From the NCBI RefSeq assembly GCF_029266855.1, contig NZ_JAQSWB010000002.1:657078-721077 (forward strand): a stretch of 64,000 bases of DNA, written 5' to 3'. The stretch's first letter is position 1. Every line of letters begins with the position of its first letter. A program made the translations under genes and the position numbers. The DNA is from Fluviicola sp. Lineage in GTDB: Bacteria; Bacteroidota; Bacteroidia; Flavobacteriales_D; Crocinitomicaceae. Below, piece by piece: positions 61,360 through 64,000 of this stretch. The notes under the pieces were generated by a model. The model ran no database searches and was not told the origin of the DNA. It saw only the letters and a list, made by a program, of their open reading frames with translations.

Positions 61360-61400
61360 AACTATAATAAACATGTTTTAGTATTCGGAATGAATCTCAA

Positions 61401-63365
61401 TTATTTAAAGAAAGGACTGTATTGTTCCACTTTTTCTTTATTTCCTGCTTGTTCGTAGGATATAAGCATTAGCCGTAAGACATTCATATTTGAAGGGTCT
61501 TTGGTATAGATAGTTTCAAATACTTTGCCGGCCTCTTCATAATTATTGGCAGCACCATATGAATTACCTAAGTTGGAAGCCATTTCTATATCATCCGGAA
61601 ACTTCTGAGCTCCTTTTTTGAATACAGTAATAGCTTCTTTGTAACGTTTTAAATTGAATAAGGAAATACCATAGTTTTTGTAATTGGTGGAGGTGGCGTT
61701 TTTGTCCGTAACACCTTTCTTTAAAGCCTTAATTGCGCGATCATAATCTTTTACTATGAAGTGGGCATCTCCCAGGTTACCATAAAGTGAAAGATCATAT
61801 GGGTTAAGTTCAATGGCTTTGTTTGTATAATGAATGGACTGCTCATATTGTTTCAATCGATAACAGGTAACTCCTAGATTGGTATAGGACCCGGCATCCA
61901 GTGAGTCAATTGAAATGGCTTTTTTGAAACTTGAGCTGGCAAGAAGTAATTGTTGTTGTGCGCTTATGGAATCAAGTTGATCGGTGTCCATTTTCAGCAC
62001 TCCGTAATTGAAATGAACGCGCGCGCTGTTGGGGCTGTTTTGAACATCAGCGGTGAAAAGCGTTGAGTTGGATTCCCAGGCTTTATTGCGTTGAATGGTT
62101 TGAACACTAAAAATAACGCTTGCAAGTACTGAAAATAAAACTCCGGCCGATTGCCACTTTTCGGTTTGCTGAACCTTGAATAAGCTAAATACCGCAATAA
62201 CAAATGCCATAATGATTCCTAAGGATGGCGCATAAATTAATCGGTTGGCATAAGTTGTCCCGATCAATGAGAAAATGTTGCTTACCAAAGTTATTGAAAT
62301 GAAGAAAAACAGGATTCCAAATGCGATTTCAGGCTTTGTTTTACGAGTTTTGACAACAAGTATAGTGGATAAGGCGAGAACCAACAGGGTACCGATTACG
62401 GGAAGGGAAGCAAAGCTTAAACAAGGGAGTTGATTGTAGGAATAATCATAACTCAGGTTGTAAGGAACGATGCTTTCCAAAATATAACGACCTAAAATGC
62501 CGATTCCGGTGGCATAGCGTGAACTGCCTTCACATGAAACCAGGGAATTATCGTGATAAGTATAATGAATGGGTGGGGTGGGATCGGAATGAATCACCAT
62601 CTGGTGCAGGATTAACCAGCCGCCTGTGATGAGTATTAATGGCAGTAATTTTTTTAGAACTGAACCAACAGCTTCTTTTTTTACCATCCAAAAGTAAAGT
62701 CCGAAAATCGGCAGATACATGATTCCCGCTTCCTTTGATAATAAACAGGCAAAGAATAAAAGTGCTGTTTTTATTGCGTCGATCGGTTTCCCGGGTCTTG
62801 CTTTTAATAAGCTGAAAAAGGTGAGCAGGAAGAATAAAAAACAGAGGATCTCATCCCGGCTTTTAATATTGGCTACTACTTCAGTATGGCTTGGATGGAC
62901 CATGAAAATAAGAGTGATCGCAAAGGAAACCCACACGGAATAACCTGGAAGCAATTTCAATAGGAGTTTGAAAAGTAAGCCGATTGTTAGGGCATATAAA
63001 AGAACATTGACGAAATGATGTATTTGAGGATTATCAGGTGAAAATGCCCATTCAATAGCGAACATGATCATGGATAAAGGACGGTATAGGCCTGCATTAG
63101 CATCCCAGAATCCCTTCCAGTAAAAAGTGGAAAATAGATCAGGGATTCCGCCAAAACCTTCATGTACAAAGCGGTTGTTTTGAATGACTGCCAGATCATC
63201 CAATACAAATCCATGCTGGATGGTTGAACTGAATAGGAAGAAGGCAGCAAAGCTTAAAAGCCAGAAAAGTCTGCGTTGTATCAGACGGGAATTATCAACT
63301 AATGGAACAGAAACAGGCACTTTATGTGATGACTGCTTAACAGGAGAAGTTTTTTTATTTGACAT
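61401..63365 (-). CDS. GT-C glycosyltransferase-like membrane protein with TPR repeats (TMTC-like)
   Basis: The 654-residue protein has about ten hydrophobic helices in residues 28-420, then about six TPR motifs (about 440-640; examples 'AGSYTNLGVTCYRLKQYEQS', 'LSLYGNLGDAHFIVKDYDRA', 'NYKNYGISLFNLKRYKEA'). The first luminal loop carries 'GFVLDDLAVIQNN', the acidic DD-type motif of GT-C transferases such as TMTC/O-mannosyltransferase-like proteins. It would transfer sugars from lipid-linked donors at the periplasmic face; the acceptor is unknown. It is a single gene with a terminator. Confidence 0.82.
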   Translation of the reverse strand: MSNKKTSPVKQSSHKVPVSVPLVDNSRLIQRRLFWLLSFAAFFLFSSTIQHGFVLDDLAVIQNNRFVHEGFGGIPDLFSTFYWKGFWDANAGLYRPLSMIMFAIEWAFSPDNPQIHHFVNVLLYALTIGLLFKLLLKLLPGYSVWVSFAITLIFMVHPSHTEVVANIKSRDEILCFLFFLLTFFSLLKARPGKPIDAIKTALLFFACLLSKEAGIMYLPIFGLYFWMVKKEAVGSVLKKLLPLILITGGWLILHQMVIHSDPTPPIHYTYHDNSLVSCEGSSRYATGIGILGRYILESIVPYNLSYDYSYNQLPCLSFASLPVIGTLLVLALSTILVVKTRKTKPEIAFGILFFFISITLVSNIFSLIGTTYANRLIYAPSLGIIMAFVIAVFSLFKVQQTEKWQSAGVLFSVLASVIFSVQTIQRNKAWESNSTLFTADVQNSPNSARVHFNYGVLKMDTDQLDSISAQQQLLLASSSFKKAISIDSLDAGSYTNLGVTCYRLKQYEQSIHYTNKAIELNPYDLSLYGNLGDAHFIVKDYDRAIKALKKGVTDKNATSTNYKNYGISLFNLKRYKEAITVFKKGAQKFPDDIEMASNLGNSYGAANNYEEAGKVFETIYTKDPSNMNVLRLMLISYEQAGNKEKVEQYSPFFK

Positions 63366-63471
63366 GACCTTGCTAAATTAGGCTTATTTGTCTTTGTTCA
63401 TCACTTCGCTGGTGAAAAACAGGGATTCATGAAATTATATTTTGATTGGTCGGTTTGAAGTTTTGTAAAAT

Positions 63472-63505
63472 AAAAAAGCGGCGGTCATTTGACCGCCGCT
63501 TTTTT
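63472..63505 (-). terminator. terminator after T9SS protein gene
   Basis: Perfect 16-bp stem AAAAAAGCGGCGGTCA / TGACCGCCGCTTTTTT with a 2-nt core. It lies 17 bp after the stop of the minus-strand T9SS gene. Confidence 0.92.
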
Positions 63506-63522
63506 ATTTATTAATGGGTCAA

Positions 63523-64000
63523 CTATTGTTTCACCAATCGTTGGGTATGATTACCTGACGTTGTTAGGATGTTCACCAGGTAAACTCCTCTTTCAAAGGC
63601 TTCAACTGAAAGCACTTCCCCGGTTTGAGCATGGTCAACAGTCATCACGATTTTTCCTTTTGCATCGTAGATAACAATGGAAGCTTCGTTCGTACCTGTA
63701 AAGGTAACCATCACATAGTCCCGTGTCGGATTCGGAGTCAACGTAACTTCAAATGAAGTCTTGTTTTCGTCTAATCCAACCTGGTCGATAACCACACAGT
63801 TTGATGTATCACTGCATGAACCGTTTGTAACGATCACAGCATAAGAATCATTGGAAGTTGCCGTAAAGCTGGCATTTGTTTCTCCGGCAATTATTTGCCC
63901 TGAACAATTAATCCATTGGTAAGTACCTGTTCCTGTAGCTTGTAAAGTAATTGCATCCAAAGATGTAATTCCGGCTACCGGAGTCGTAACAATCGTTAAA
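63523..64000 (-). CDS. T9SS type A sorting domain protein (5' end outside window)
   Basis: Only the last 158 codons are visible; the frame is open through the right edge, so the protein is larger. A PKD/Ig-like module is seen ('TLQATGTGTYQWINCSGQ', 'FTATSNDSYAVIVTNGSCSDTS'). A T9SS sorting domain follows: 'VTLTPNPTRDYVMVTF', 'VIYDAKGKIVMTV' and 'FERGVYLVNILTTSG', with the basic end 'QRLVKQ'. It should be exported by T9SS as a surface or secreted protein. The cargo lies beyond the window. Confidence 0.85.
   Translation of the reverse strand, partial: LTIVTTPVAGITSLDAITLQATGTGTYQWINCSGQIIAGETNASFTATSNDSYAVIVTNGSCSDTSNCVVIDQVGLDENKTSFEVTLTPNPTRDYVMVTFTGTNEASIVIYDAKGKIVMTVDHAQTGEVLSVEAFERGVYLVNILTTSGNHTQRLVKQ

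Noticed and set aside
1..64000. search for tRNA, rRNA, CRISPR arrays and complete insertion sequences
   Set aside because: No cloverleaf, rRNA segment, regularly spaced direct-repeat array or transposase was seen by eye; this is not as sensitive as covariance-model searches.

Overview
The window looks like chromosome of a Bacteroidota bacterium, most likely order Flavobacteriales and perhaps close to Fluviicola or another Crocinitomicaceae; the genus is inference. Three things support this. Four secreted proteins end in type IX secretion (T9SS) C-terminal sorting domains. Many genes are preceded by the Bacteroidota -7 promoter element TAnnTTTG, in three cases exactly 19 bp downstream of TTG/TTTG. 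Several families typical of the phylum are present (DUF3127, DUF4301, DUF2795, an SPT-like alpha-oxoamine synthase, HisKA_2 kinase). I saw no rRNA, tRNA, CRISPR array, prophage, plasmid gene or intact insertion sequence.

Layout. 1-6.8 kb is a run of minus-strand household genes: a PepSY-like secreted protein (cut by the window edge), DUF3127, a flavin reductase-like protein, an M1 aminopeptidase, DUF1801, a zinc-ribbon/HhH protein overlapping an HPP membrane protein, OsmC and a methyltransferase. 6.9-13.5 kb holds marC, an orphan histidine kinase, an SPT-like enzyme, DinB, an M28 peptidase and a PhyH-like dioxygenase. 13.9-19.9 kb has two T9SS cargo proteins flanking ychF; the larger is a 1266-residue modular surface protein with a recent 438-bp internal duplication. 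About 20.0 kb carries a decayed GxxExxY gene between inverted repeats. 20.4-26.1 kb is a complete RND efflux operon on the minus strand. 26.2-33.5 kb is mixed (DUF2795, cobalamin adenosyltransferase, c-type cytochrome, methyltransferase, DUF4301, DUF58, EamA transporter). 33.9-40.1 kb is a second RND efflux operon led by its own TetR regulator. 40.2-42.9 kb is a compact three-gene unit of unrecognised secreted proteins plus a membrane-anchored hydrolase. 43-47.2 kb has pdxJ, a YdcF-like protein, a CBS protein, nadK and a LacI regulator. 47.4-54.5 kb has a lectin-like T9SS protein, DUF4139, lysA, a methyltransferase, a lipoprotein hydrolase and TfoX-N. 54.6-64 kb has a CrtI/CrtD desaturase, VOC proteins, a quinone-oxidoreductase-like MDR, Crp/Fnr, winged-helix and PadR regulators, a GldL-like membrane protein, a TPR glycosyltransferase-like protein and the end of another T9SS protein.

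How the genes work together. The two tripartite pumps are the clearest functional modules; one has a cognate regulator, the other does not. PadR and the membrane protein overlapping it form a small self-regulated unit. Most remaining genes are independent transcription units separated by clear hairpin terminators, so the non-coding DNA carries much of what is unusual: a 7-bp microsatellite in a divergent promoter region, an 11-bp helically phased array, a 36-bp dispersed repeat seen twice, families of TGACTGAGC-type intergenic hairpins, and palindromes overlapping the promoters of padR, tetR, the SPT-like gene and the carotenoid gene. I did not find a convincing new defence or mobile system; the best leads are the GxxExxY remnant with its flanking repeats, the PadR operator array, the 36-bp repeat and the three-gene secreted cluster.
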